From the NCBI GenBank assembly GCA_902762655.1, contig CACWOZ010000008.1, positions 1 to 64,000 of the forward strand: a DNA stretch of 64,000 bases. Direction: 5' to 3'. The translations under genes and the position numbers were made by a program. Of this stretch, positions 54,016 through 60,371 are shown one piece after another. The DNA is from an uncultured Bacteroidia bacterium (GTDB lineage Bacteria > Bacteroidota > Bacteroidia > Bacteroidales > UBA932). Each line of letters opens with the position of its first letter. Position 1 is the first letter of the stretch. The notes under the pieces are model-generated. The model worked only from the letters and a program-made list of their open reading frames with translations. It was not told where the DNA came from and made no database searches.

Positions 54016-55415
54016 ATCAGCCCCAGTTCGTTGGCGGTGCGGATCATATCGGAAACATTCTTCACATCCATCTTGGCGTAGATGCGCTGGCGATGGGTGT
54101 TGACTGTGTGCACGCTAAGGAACAGTTTATCGGCAATCTGTGCTGCTGTAAGACCTTGTGCGCTTAATCGGATGATTTCAATCTCACGCTTGGATAGGCC
54201 TATGTCCGCGATCTTACGGCTCCGCTCTATCAGCAGGTCGCCCACATATCTGGCCACGTCTTCGTTTATGGACTGGGCGTTTTCCGCCATGGCTCTGCAG
54301 CGTTCGCGTATCTGGCCGGAATCAAGCGTGGGCGCATCTTCCGACAGTTTCTCCAGCTCGGACCTGTATGCCCGGGCTGGGCTACTGAGGTCTTTGGAAA
54401 GAATCTCTATCAACTGTTCTTTGGTGTCGTTGATGCGCTGGAGCTCAACGTTGCGGCGGCGCACCCGCTTGATATGGTTGACCGCGATCACTATTATGGC
54501 CGCCGCCAGCATCACAAGCATCAGCAGAATGGTAATCTGATAACCGCGCTTTTCCAGCTTACGCTCTTTCTCCTGCACTTCGAAGCGGGTTTCCATCTCC
54601 TGCAGGGTTTCATCCGACTTCTGGGTCATATAGCGGGTAATCTCACGCACATAATCGTCATGGGCATCCAGGGCTGCCTGGGCATCGCCGGTACGGGTGT
54701 AGAGTCGCACCAGGCGGTCGTCCAGGGCACTCGCCATCAGGTGGTCATCTTCCGGCAGAGCCTTCCGCGCATTTGCAAAGTAGTCCAGCGCCTCCTGGTT
54801 GCGGCCCCCCTGCTGGAACCAGCGCGAGCGGAAGAGGACGCCGTTTCGGCGGAGGCGTTCGATGCTATTTGAATCGGCAATCGCCTGCCCGCGGTCCAGC
54901 CACTCCCCGGCAGTTCGGTAGATGTCCTGGTCGATGGGATCGCTCCAGCGGTTCTTGTTGATATAGAGTGATCCGATGACGAAGCAGGCCTCCGCCTCCT
55001 CTTCATGAGCGCCGATTTCCTTCGCTATCTCCAGCGCCTCATTGGCGTAGGTCAGACCCTCATCGTTACGTCCGGTTTCGGGAGAGATCTCGGCATAGGA
55101 GCAGAGTTTGGCCTTGGAGATGAGTATGCCGGCGAGTTCCTTGTCGAACCCTTCTTTGCGGGCGATGCCTTCAGCCTCCACGGCCTTCTCCCAGGCATCC
55201 GCATCGCGGCTGGTCATGATATCGATGCCGACGATTGTCTGCAGGGCATGCACCTTTATCCGGGGCTGCCCCTCCGATTGCTCCAGCGCCATCAGCGCCT
55301 TCTCCATCGCCGCATCGTACTTCTGGGACGACACATCCTTGCCGGCCTGTGCGATCAGGCTCTCAGCCATTACCACGGCAATAACCGCAAAATTCATCAA
55401 TCGTGTTATCATCAT
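54012..55415 (-). CDS. Membrane TPR regulator with LuxR-type DNA-binding domain
   Basis: 467 residues. A signal/membrane helix at the N terminus, TPR-like helices over about 25-270, a membrane helix (ITILLMLVMLAAAIIVIAV), then a cytoplasmic segment EQLIEILSKDLSSPARAY that resembles a histidine-kinase H-box with Lys in place of His, and a C-terminal LuxR/GerE helix-turn-helix (LSKREIEIIRLSAQGLTAAQIA). It is thus a one-component sensor-regulator. The ATG overlaps the abiEii stop by four bases (ATGA), which links it to the toxin-antitoxin pair. A second ATG follows at once and could be the start. Confidence 0.82.
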   Translation of the reverse strand: MMITRLMNFAVIAVVMAESLIAQAGKDVSSQKYDAAMEKALMALEQSEGQPRIKVHALQTIVGIDIMTSRDADAWEKAVEAEGIARKEGFDKELAGILISKAKLCSYAEISPETGRNDEGLTYANEALEIAKEIGAHEEEAEACFVIGSLYINKNRWSDPIDQDIYRTAGEWLDRGQAIADSNSIERLRRNGVLFRSRWFQQGGRNQEALDYFANARKALPEDDHLMASALDDRLVRLYTRTGDAQAALDAHDDYVREITRYMTQKSDETLQEMETRFEVQEKERKLEKRGYQITILLMLVMLAAAIIVIAVNHIKRVRRRNVELQRINDTKEQLIEILSKDLSSPARAYRSELEKLSEDAPTLDSGQIRERCRAMAENAQSINEDVARYVGDLLIERSRKIADIGLSKREIEIIRLSAQGLTAAQIADKLFLSVHTVNTHRQRIYAKMDVKNVSDMIRTANELGLI

Positions 55416-56248
55416 CCGTCGATTATGTTCATATGGTCTGCCAGCTGCAGGAAATAGTCGTTGGACCAGAAGTCCAGCTGGCGAAGTGTCTGACTGTCAA
55501 TGTAATAAATAACATCTTCCTTGACTGCTTCAATATCTGTGGTGGCCAGTTTCTGCCGCAACATACTCTTGAAATCATCCAAGCTGACATCCTCGCCATT
55601 GAATTCTTTGATTCTGGCTTGAAGATGCTTGAAATCCAGCGGGACTTCGTTGCGTACATACCACTCGAAGTCAAACCAGTCCCGCCCCTTTACGCGCCTT
55701 TTCCACGCCCTATATACAAGAGCGTGCATCTTGCCGGCGAACAGGTCCGGCAGGGTGACACAACGTGCCATGAATGAATACGGATCAAGGAGAACCTTCT
55801 GCTCAGTATTGAAAAGAAGAGGAGGGTCTGTATCTAACTCAATCTTGACCTTGACGGTTTTCTTTGTCTGGAATTTGATGTCGTAGGCCTCGGTGTTTTC
55901 TTTCAGGAAAGCAGACTCCACACGGCCGAACATCTTCTTTTCCTTTTTGTTTATGATTACTTCGAACCCTGCAATTTTGAACTCTTCACGAATGGCATCG
56001 AAATAATTCTCGAGATGGATATCATCCCGTTTTTCGATGAGGGAAAAGTCGAGGTCTTCCGAGAATCTGGGCAATCCGTGGAAAAGCCTCAGGCAGGTGC
56101 CGCCATAGAAGGCGGCATGGTCGAAGAAACCGCCACGGCACAGGCCGGCAAGTGCGATTTTCTGGCAGATCTCCTGCTCGGCATTAGGAGGAACAACTCC
56201 TCCGCCCTGTTGGCTATACTTTGCCAACATAGATTCGTAAGTGGTCAT
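55412..56248 (-). CDS. AbiEii-family nucleotidyltransferase toxin
   Basis: 278 residues with the nucleotidyltransferase signature GGTCLRLFHGLPRFSEDLDF (49-68; metal Asp65 and Asp67) and the later KGRDWFDFEWYV motif. AbiEii toxins of type IV systems modify RNA (relatives add nucleotides to tRNA) and stop growth, including during phage attack. Joined by four-base overlaps to the antitoxin gene before it and the TPR-LuxR gene after it. Confidence 0.85.
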   Translation of the reverse strand: MTTYESMLAKYSQQGGGVVPPNAEQEICQKIALAGLCRGGFFDHAAFYGGTCLRLFHGLPRFSEDLDFSLIEKRDDIHLENYFDAIREEFKIAGFEVIINKKEKKMFGRVESAFLKENTEAYDIKFQTKKTVKVKIELDTDPPLLFNTEQKVLLDPYSFMARCVTLPDLFAGKMHALVYRAWKRRVKGRDWFDFEWYVRNEVPLDFKHLQARIKEFNGEDVSLDDFKSMLRQKLATTDIEAVKEDVIYYIDSQTLRQLDFWSNDYFLQLADHMNIIDG

Positions 56249-56877
56249 TGCTTGATTATTTTAATCAGGTTTTCAAAAATCTGAGTCTTTCTGCCCATTC
56301 TGGCGCACTGCTCTATGATATTGGTGTCAAGTTCCGAGACCACGTCCATATCCAGCCTCATATCTTCCTCGAGATAAGCAATCAGGGACTTTATGGACTG
56401 ATTCGGCACATAATTATCGTGCAAAATCAGATCGCACAGGGCCTTTTCCCTGCTGGCTATAAGATAATGCACCTCACCATCTTCCTTGCTTTCTATTCCT
56501 ATAGAGAAGTATTTGTCGGGCACCTGAAAATAGGCATAACGACCCACAGGTGTTTGAAATGTGCGGGAGCGCTTTGTGGTTGCAGAAGTTATAGTGTAGA
56601 CCCTTTCCGGAATCATGCCATAGTAACGGAGTGCCCAGTGAAGAGATACGTATGAAGGGCCGTAAATATGGTTGGCGCAAAGGCCTTTGTCGGTTGGTTT
56701 TCCGGAAAGATCCCTATTGACTATGTAGAGATTTCTCTTAAGCCGTATAAGTTCCCCGCTTTGTTCAAGAGCCTGAATCTTCTTTTCCGGATGGGCCAGC
56801 GAAGAAAAGCAGGACTTCAGCGCTGCTCCTGAAACGGGTATTCCGGCAAATTGAATAAGAGGATTCTTCTGATACAT
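56245..56877 (-). CDS. AbiEi-family antitoxin/transcriptional regulator
   Basis: 210 residues with an N-terminal winged-helix part (KKIQALEQSGELIRLKRNLYIV), the YGPSYVSLHWALRYYGMIPE motif typical of AbiEi and a C-terminal antitoxin domain. AbiEi proteins repress their own operon and counter the toxin without binding it directly. First gene of the operon abiEi-abiEii-TPR/LuxR. Confidence 0.85.
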   Translation of the reverse strand: MYQKNPLIQFAGIPVSGAALKSCFSSLAHPEKKIQALEQSGELIRLKRNLYIVNRDLSGKPTDKGLCANHIYGPSYVSLHWALRYYGMIPERVYTITSATTKRSRTFQTPVGRYAYFQVPDKYFSIGIESKEDGEVHYLIASREKALCDLILHDNYVPNQSIKSLIAYLEEDMRLDMDVVSELDTNIIEQCARMGRKTQIFENLIKIIKQ

Positions 56878-57065
56878 ACAATGTGTAGTTTGATCGCAAA
56901 GATAGAAAATTCTACATAGAAAAGGAAAAGTTTCTTCCTTTTCTTTGCAGATTTTGTGATGTGGGCAATCATGACTGTGGCCAAATTATGGCCTTAGTAG
57001 CGCAAATTACTGAAAAATCATTAATCAAAAGTGACGGCTAAAAACCATTTTTGCAATCAACAGTT
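56878..57065. other. Intergenic region with the abiE promoter
   Basis: CAAAGATA at 56897-56904 reads TATCTTTG on the minus strand, a -7 box 19 bases before abiEi. TGTAG (56884-56888) and CTACA (56912-56916) flank it and could be an operator for AbiEi. CATTTTTG near 57045-57052 is only a weak -7 candidate for the plus-strand genes. Confidence 0.45.
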
Positions 57066-57245
57066 ATGGGAATGTATCTGGCACTCATAGTCCTTTTGTT
57101 TTTGGTTGTGCTGATAGGAGCCGGGTGGCTTCTTCGCAGATCCGAAAAGGAACACCGTGCTGAGATGAAGCAGTTGCAGGATGAGAACGCTTATCTGCGG
57201 GACAAGGTGAACCGGCTCACCGCGCATGAAATGCTGAAAATATAA
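57066..57245 (+). CDS. Small single-pass membrane protein
   Basis: 59 residues: one membrane helix (MYLALIVLLFLVVLIGAGWL) and a charged, helical cytoplasmic tail (RRSEKEHRAEMKQLQDENAY) that may form a coiled coil. No family recognised. It lies just ahead of the small-peptide/lipoprotein modules and may be transcribed with them. An upstream TTG start is possible but less likely. Confidence 0.5.
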   Translation: MGMYLALIVLLFLVVLIGAGWLLRRSEKEHRAEMKQLQDENAYLRDKVNRLTAHEMLKI

Positions 57246-57258
57246 ATACTATAGGTCT

Positions 57259-57396
57259 ATGAAAGTGAAACAACATTACGAAAGCCCGCAGGCAGTCGGG
57301 TTCTCCTTCAAAAGCGAAGGGGTGATTTGCACCAGCGATCTGCTTGAAACAGCGGATCCGCTGCAGGAAATGGAAGTTGAAACATTTGAATGGTAG
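57259..57396 (+). CDS. Small peptide of module 1
   Basis: 45 residues: MKVKQHYESPQAVGF, then SFKSEGVICTSDLLETADPL and an acidic end (EMEVETFEW). It aligns without a gap with the peptide at 58858-59001: K4, Q5, Y7, S9, P10, S16, G21 and C24 are the same. There is no signal peptide or membrane helix. Its stop codon lies inside the AGGAGG that serves the following lipoprotein gene, so the two are coupled. Similar short Y-x-x-P peptides are seen beside fimbrillin-like genes in Bacteroidales; the role is unknown. Confidence 0.65.
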   Translation: MKVKQHYESPQAVGFSFKSEGVICTSDLLETADPLQEMEVETFEW

Positions 57397-57407
57397 GAGG
57401 ATCTGTC

Positions 57408-58835
57408 ATGAAAAAAGCATTGATTATTATGGCCTTCGGGGCACTTGCATTGGCCTGCTCCAAAATAGAATCCGCACCTGCAGAAGATATTGTTCCGCTG
57501 CCGGATGGATATATAACCATTACTGCCACGGCGGATGGCTCCGGCGACACAAAAGTCCAACTCACAACCGGTTCCGCTGCGAACAAGATGCAGCTGATCT
57601 GGTCTGCGACCGACAGGATAGGAGTTTATGCTCCCGATTCAAACGTGCCGTTCAGCCTTTCTTCCGGTAGCATGAGCGCAACCGCGCAGTTCACGGGAGA
57701 TGCCGCTGGCATCTACTCCGCCTGCAGTGAAGGATGGACGGCCCTGTATCCACACCAGGAACGCCCGGATGCATTCGTGGCTTACGGGGATGGCAAGGAT
57801 TATTACTATTGCAAACTGAATGCATACCAGGCAGCAACCGAAGGATCTTTCGACAGGAACTGTTTCCTTATGCTTGCACACAGCGCAACGCTGGGGGACT
57901 TTTCTTTCAAGCCCCTCGTGGCCCTGCTTAAGGTGACGCCCCAGTTCGACTGCAAGCAGATTTATCTGACTGCAAGGCAGCCCGGTGGTACGTATGTGAG
58001 GATAAGCGGGCAGGCGGATTTTGAGTGGAATGGCGGAGCCCCGACAATGGAGGCGCCCCCCGTCTGCAATCTTGCCTCGAATTCCACCTCTATAATCCTG
58101 ACCGGCAACATCGAGGCCGGCAAAGACTACTACATCTGCGTTTATCCTATGGAGATGCCGGAAGGCTTCGACCTCAGTTTCGTTGCGACGGACGGGAAGG
58201 TGTATGTGCGTGGAAGCGGCAACTCCTTCATTCCGGTACGTGGGAAGATATACGATATGGGAGAGTTCTCCGTCGCAGGTACCTCCTGGGCGGAGGTCAA
58301 GGCTGCGCCGGATGCAAACGGCCATACTTATGTCGACCTAGGGCTCGTGGTAGACGGAAAGAAGCTTTATTTCGCCGACCGGAATCTCGGGGCATCTGCA
58401 ATAGATGTGTTGGGAGATACCTATTACTGGGGTAACGTGAACCCTTCTCCTTCCTCTGATTACTACAGGCCCGGGGCGAATATGAACATCGGCGGAAACA
58501 TCAACTACGACGCCGCAACGAAGAACTGGGGCGGTGACTGGAGAATCCCGGGAGTCAGCCATCTGGACATTCTATGGGGGGATGTGCCTTCCAGGCCGTT
58601 CCTCTCCATTGCCTGGGATACATCCAGGGCAACTAACGGCAACACCGTCACATCATCCATCCCCGGATATGAAGGCACCACCATCTTCATCCCCGATGGC
58701 CAGTATTGGACTTCCGAATACTATAAGTCCAGCGGCAGGTACTATTGTCTGTCCGCTCACGAAACCATCAGTAGCTGGAGCGTTTATTACCCGAATGCTG
58801 CCTATCAACCCATCCGCCCGGTAATCTTCAAGTAA
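57408..58835 (+). CDS. Fimbrillin-like lipoprotein with FISUMP-like C-terminal domain (module 1)
   Basis: 475 residues. Lipobox LACS (Cys17 region), an N-terminal beta-rich part of fimbrillin (Mfa/FimA-like) type to about residue 290, then HTYVDLGLVVDGKKLYFADR, GDTYYWGNV, GGDWRIPG and YWTSEYY, the tryptophan-rich pattern of the FISUMP (Fibrobacter succinogenes major paralogous) domain. A surface-displayed binding or structural protein is likely. AGGAGG (57395-57400) precedes the ATG by seven bases, unlike most genes here. An ATG 18 bases upstream lies before that motif and is rejected. Confidence 0.7.
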   Translation: MKKALIIMAFGALALACSKIESAPAEDIVPLPDGYITITATADGSGDTKVQLTTGSAANKMQLIWSATDRIGVYAPDSNVPFSLSSGSMSATAQFTGDAAGIYSACSEGWTALYPHQERPDAFVAYGDGKDYYYCKLNAYQAATEGSFDRNCFLMLAHSATLGDFSFKPLVALLKVTPQFDCKQIYLTARQPGGTYVRISGQADFEWNGGAPTMEAPPVCNLASNSTSIILTGNIEAGKDYYICVYPMEMPEGFDLSFVATDGKVYVRGSGNSFIPVRGKIYDMGEFSVAGTSWAEVKAAPDANGHTYVDLGLVVDGKKLYFADRNLGASAIDVLGDTYYWGNVNPSPSSDYYRPGANMNIGGNINYDAATKNWGGDWRIPGVSHLDILWGDVPSRPFLSIAWDTSRATNGNTVTSSIPGYEGTTIFIPDGQYWTSEYYKSSGRYYCLSAHETISSWSVYYPNAAYQPIRPVIFK

Positions 58836-58857
58836 CAACCTTAAACAATCAATAATT

Positions 58858-59001
58858 ATGAGCAAAAAACAATTTTATTCTTCACCCGAAATCGAGGTGA
58901 TTAGTATTGGACCGGCAGGGAGGCTCTGTGATTTGTTAGTGGGATCATCTTTTGATTCAATAACCGCCCCCGGATTTGAAAACGGTGGGGATTTAGTCTA
59001 A
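58858..59001 (+). CDS. Small peptide of module 2
   Basis: 47 residues: MSKKQFYSSPEIEV, then ISIGPAGRLCDLLVGSSF and a glycine/acid-rich end (GFENGGDLV). Homologous to the module 1 peptide over the first 24 residues (shared K4, Q5, Y7, S9, P10, S16, G21, C24); the C-terminal halves differ. It starts 23 bases after the first lipoprotein gene and precedes the second by 17 bases. Confidence 0.65.
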   Translation: MSKKQFYSSPEIEVISIGPAGRLCDLLVGSSFDSITAPGFENGGDLV

Positions 59002-59018
59002 AAAAGGAGGAAATGATT

Positions 59019-60065
59019 ATGAAAAAGACAGTTATTATAGTGTCTGCGCTGGTATGCCTTGCAGCCTGCAGTAAAACGGAAATAGCAACCCCCGACAACA
59101 ATTCAATCAATCCAGAGACTCGAGAAGTAACTCTTACCGTGAGTCTGGAAGGGAGCGGTGAAGACTCCAAGACAAGCTATGCCGTTGATGGTTCCGCATT
59201 GAAGTGCACCTGGAGTGCCGGAGATCAGCTGACTCTAGTCACCTACGATGCCACTGCAAGTTCCAGTACCCTTATGACCATCGACAATCTTACCCTCTCC
59301 AGCGGGAAAGGCAAAACTAGCGGAACATTTACTGGTACTATAACCGGGACGCCTGGAGCATATTATCGTATATTATATCCTGCCGTTACCCAAACGGAAT
59401 CAGCGCCCTATAAGTCTGTAGCAAACGGCAGCGGAAGCATTGTTTCCATCTCACAAGGATCCACGTACTGGGAAGTAACCCTGTCTCTTTTTAACAGAGT
59501 AATGCAAAGTGGAGGCAACGGTAATATGAATCATTTACGCAACTGCACCTTGATGGGTTTCGGAACCATAACGGGCGGCGTGCTGTCTCCGGTTTCATTG
59601 TCTAACCGCTTCTCTATTCTGAAAATCACCGCCACTTTGCCAGAGACATGGAAGGGAAAGAGATTATATGCAGTAAAAGTTGGGACTAATCTCGACAATT
59701 GTTTTAGTTCATCTCCAACTTATGGTTCCAGGAGCTCTGATTCAATGGTAATAGTATCTGGAGGAGGGCAAGAAAAACAAGGACCTGCAATTGGGCTTGG
59801 AACATTCTGGGATGGTGATTACACGCCGGCACGATATGGCGGAATCGATGTAGATAAGGATCTTGAGGACAGGAAGATAACCATCTATTATCCTTACTTG
59901 CCTTACATTTCCAACGATTTCAATAGTGGTTCCACGCTTTTCTTGTACGGTTACGATTCTTCGGATTCTTATATGCTGGGCGGTAGCGGTATCGAAATTG
60001 CACGCAAGACTCTGACAACGACTGTTGATAATAATTGGGGTAAGGTTTATACCTTGAATTTCTAA
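59019..60065 (+). CDS. Fimbrillin-like lipoprotein (module 2)
   Basis: 348 residues with lipobox LAACS, an acidic sorting signal region, and a beta-rich body (VTLTVSLEGSGEDSKTSYAV, LKCTWSAGDQLTLV) like the N-terminal part of the module 1 lipoprotein but with no FISUMP-like end. GGAGG (59006-59010) stands eight bases before the chosen ATG; an ATG six bases earlier would be too close to it. The base composition is richer in AT than its neighbours, and the repeat-packed region follows. Confidence 0.65.
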   Translation: MKKTVIIVSALVCLAACSKTEIATPDNNSINPETREVTLTVSLEGSGEDSKTSYAVDGSALKCTWSAGDQLTLVTYDATASSSTLMTIDNLTLSSGKGKTSGTFTGTITGTPGAYYRILYPAVTQTESAPYKSVANGSGSIVSISQGSTYWEVTLSLFNRVMQSGGNGNMNHLRNCTLMGFGTITGGVLSPVSLSNRFSILKITATLPETWKGKRLYAVKVGTNLDNCFSSSPTYGSRSSDSMVIVSGGGQEKQGPAIGLGTFWDGDYTPARYGGIDVDKDLEDRKITIYYPYLPYISNDFNSGSTLFLYGYDSSDSYMLGGSGIEIARKTLTTTVDNNWGKVYTLNF

Positions 60066-60126
60066 TAACGGATTCCTGCGTTTTCCCGCCTGCTCCTTAA
60101 CGTGATGTCGTGATTCTTCCCGGCCC

Positions 60127-60204
60127 GTATGCAAAAACGCCTTTCCTGCATACAAACAGCTTGAAAACCGACCACTTGTATGCAAAACAGGCTTTTTTGC
60201 ATAC
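60127..60204. repeat. Twin-dyad GTATGCA element, copy 2
   Basis: Units 60127-60153 and 60178-60204, each GTATGCA, 13 bases, TGCATAC, separated by 24 bases: the same 27-24-27 geometry as at 44834-44911. Only the heptamers, the A/T edges of the loops and the spacing are kept; the middle bases differ. Confidence 0.75.
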
Positions 60205-60247
60205 ACACTTGCCGAATTCACGTATTGAAGCCTCCTCCCATCCCCAT

Positions 60248-60336
60248 GTGTTCCCGGTCCTCAAAAAAATGACCGACCGGGAGAAAAAACGCCAAAAGCG
60301 TTCCCGGTCGTACAAAAGTTGTAGGACCGGGAACAC
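60248..60336. repeat. Twin-dyad TTCCCGGTC element upstream of the aroD-aroA fusion
   Basis: Four blocks: TTCCCGGTC (60251), GACCGGGA (60275), TTCCCGGTC (60301) and GACCGGGAA (60325), forming two 33-base units 17 bases apart. The outermost 14 bases, GTGTTCCCGGTCCT and AGGACCGGGAACAC, are perfect inverted repeats. It ends nine bases before a -7 box. Confidence 0.7.
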
Positions 60337-60345
60337 TTTATTTGC

Positions 60346-60353
60346 TATCTTTG
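60346..60353 (+). promoter_or_regulatory. -7 promoter box of the aroD-aroA fusion
   Basis: TATCTTTG, 18 bases before the ATG. The last arm of the twin-dyad element covers the place of the -33 contact, so a protein bound there would block or shape transcription. Confidence 0.55.
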
Positions 60354-60371
60354 CAGCGAAAACGCAAGGAT

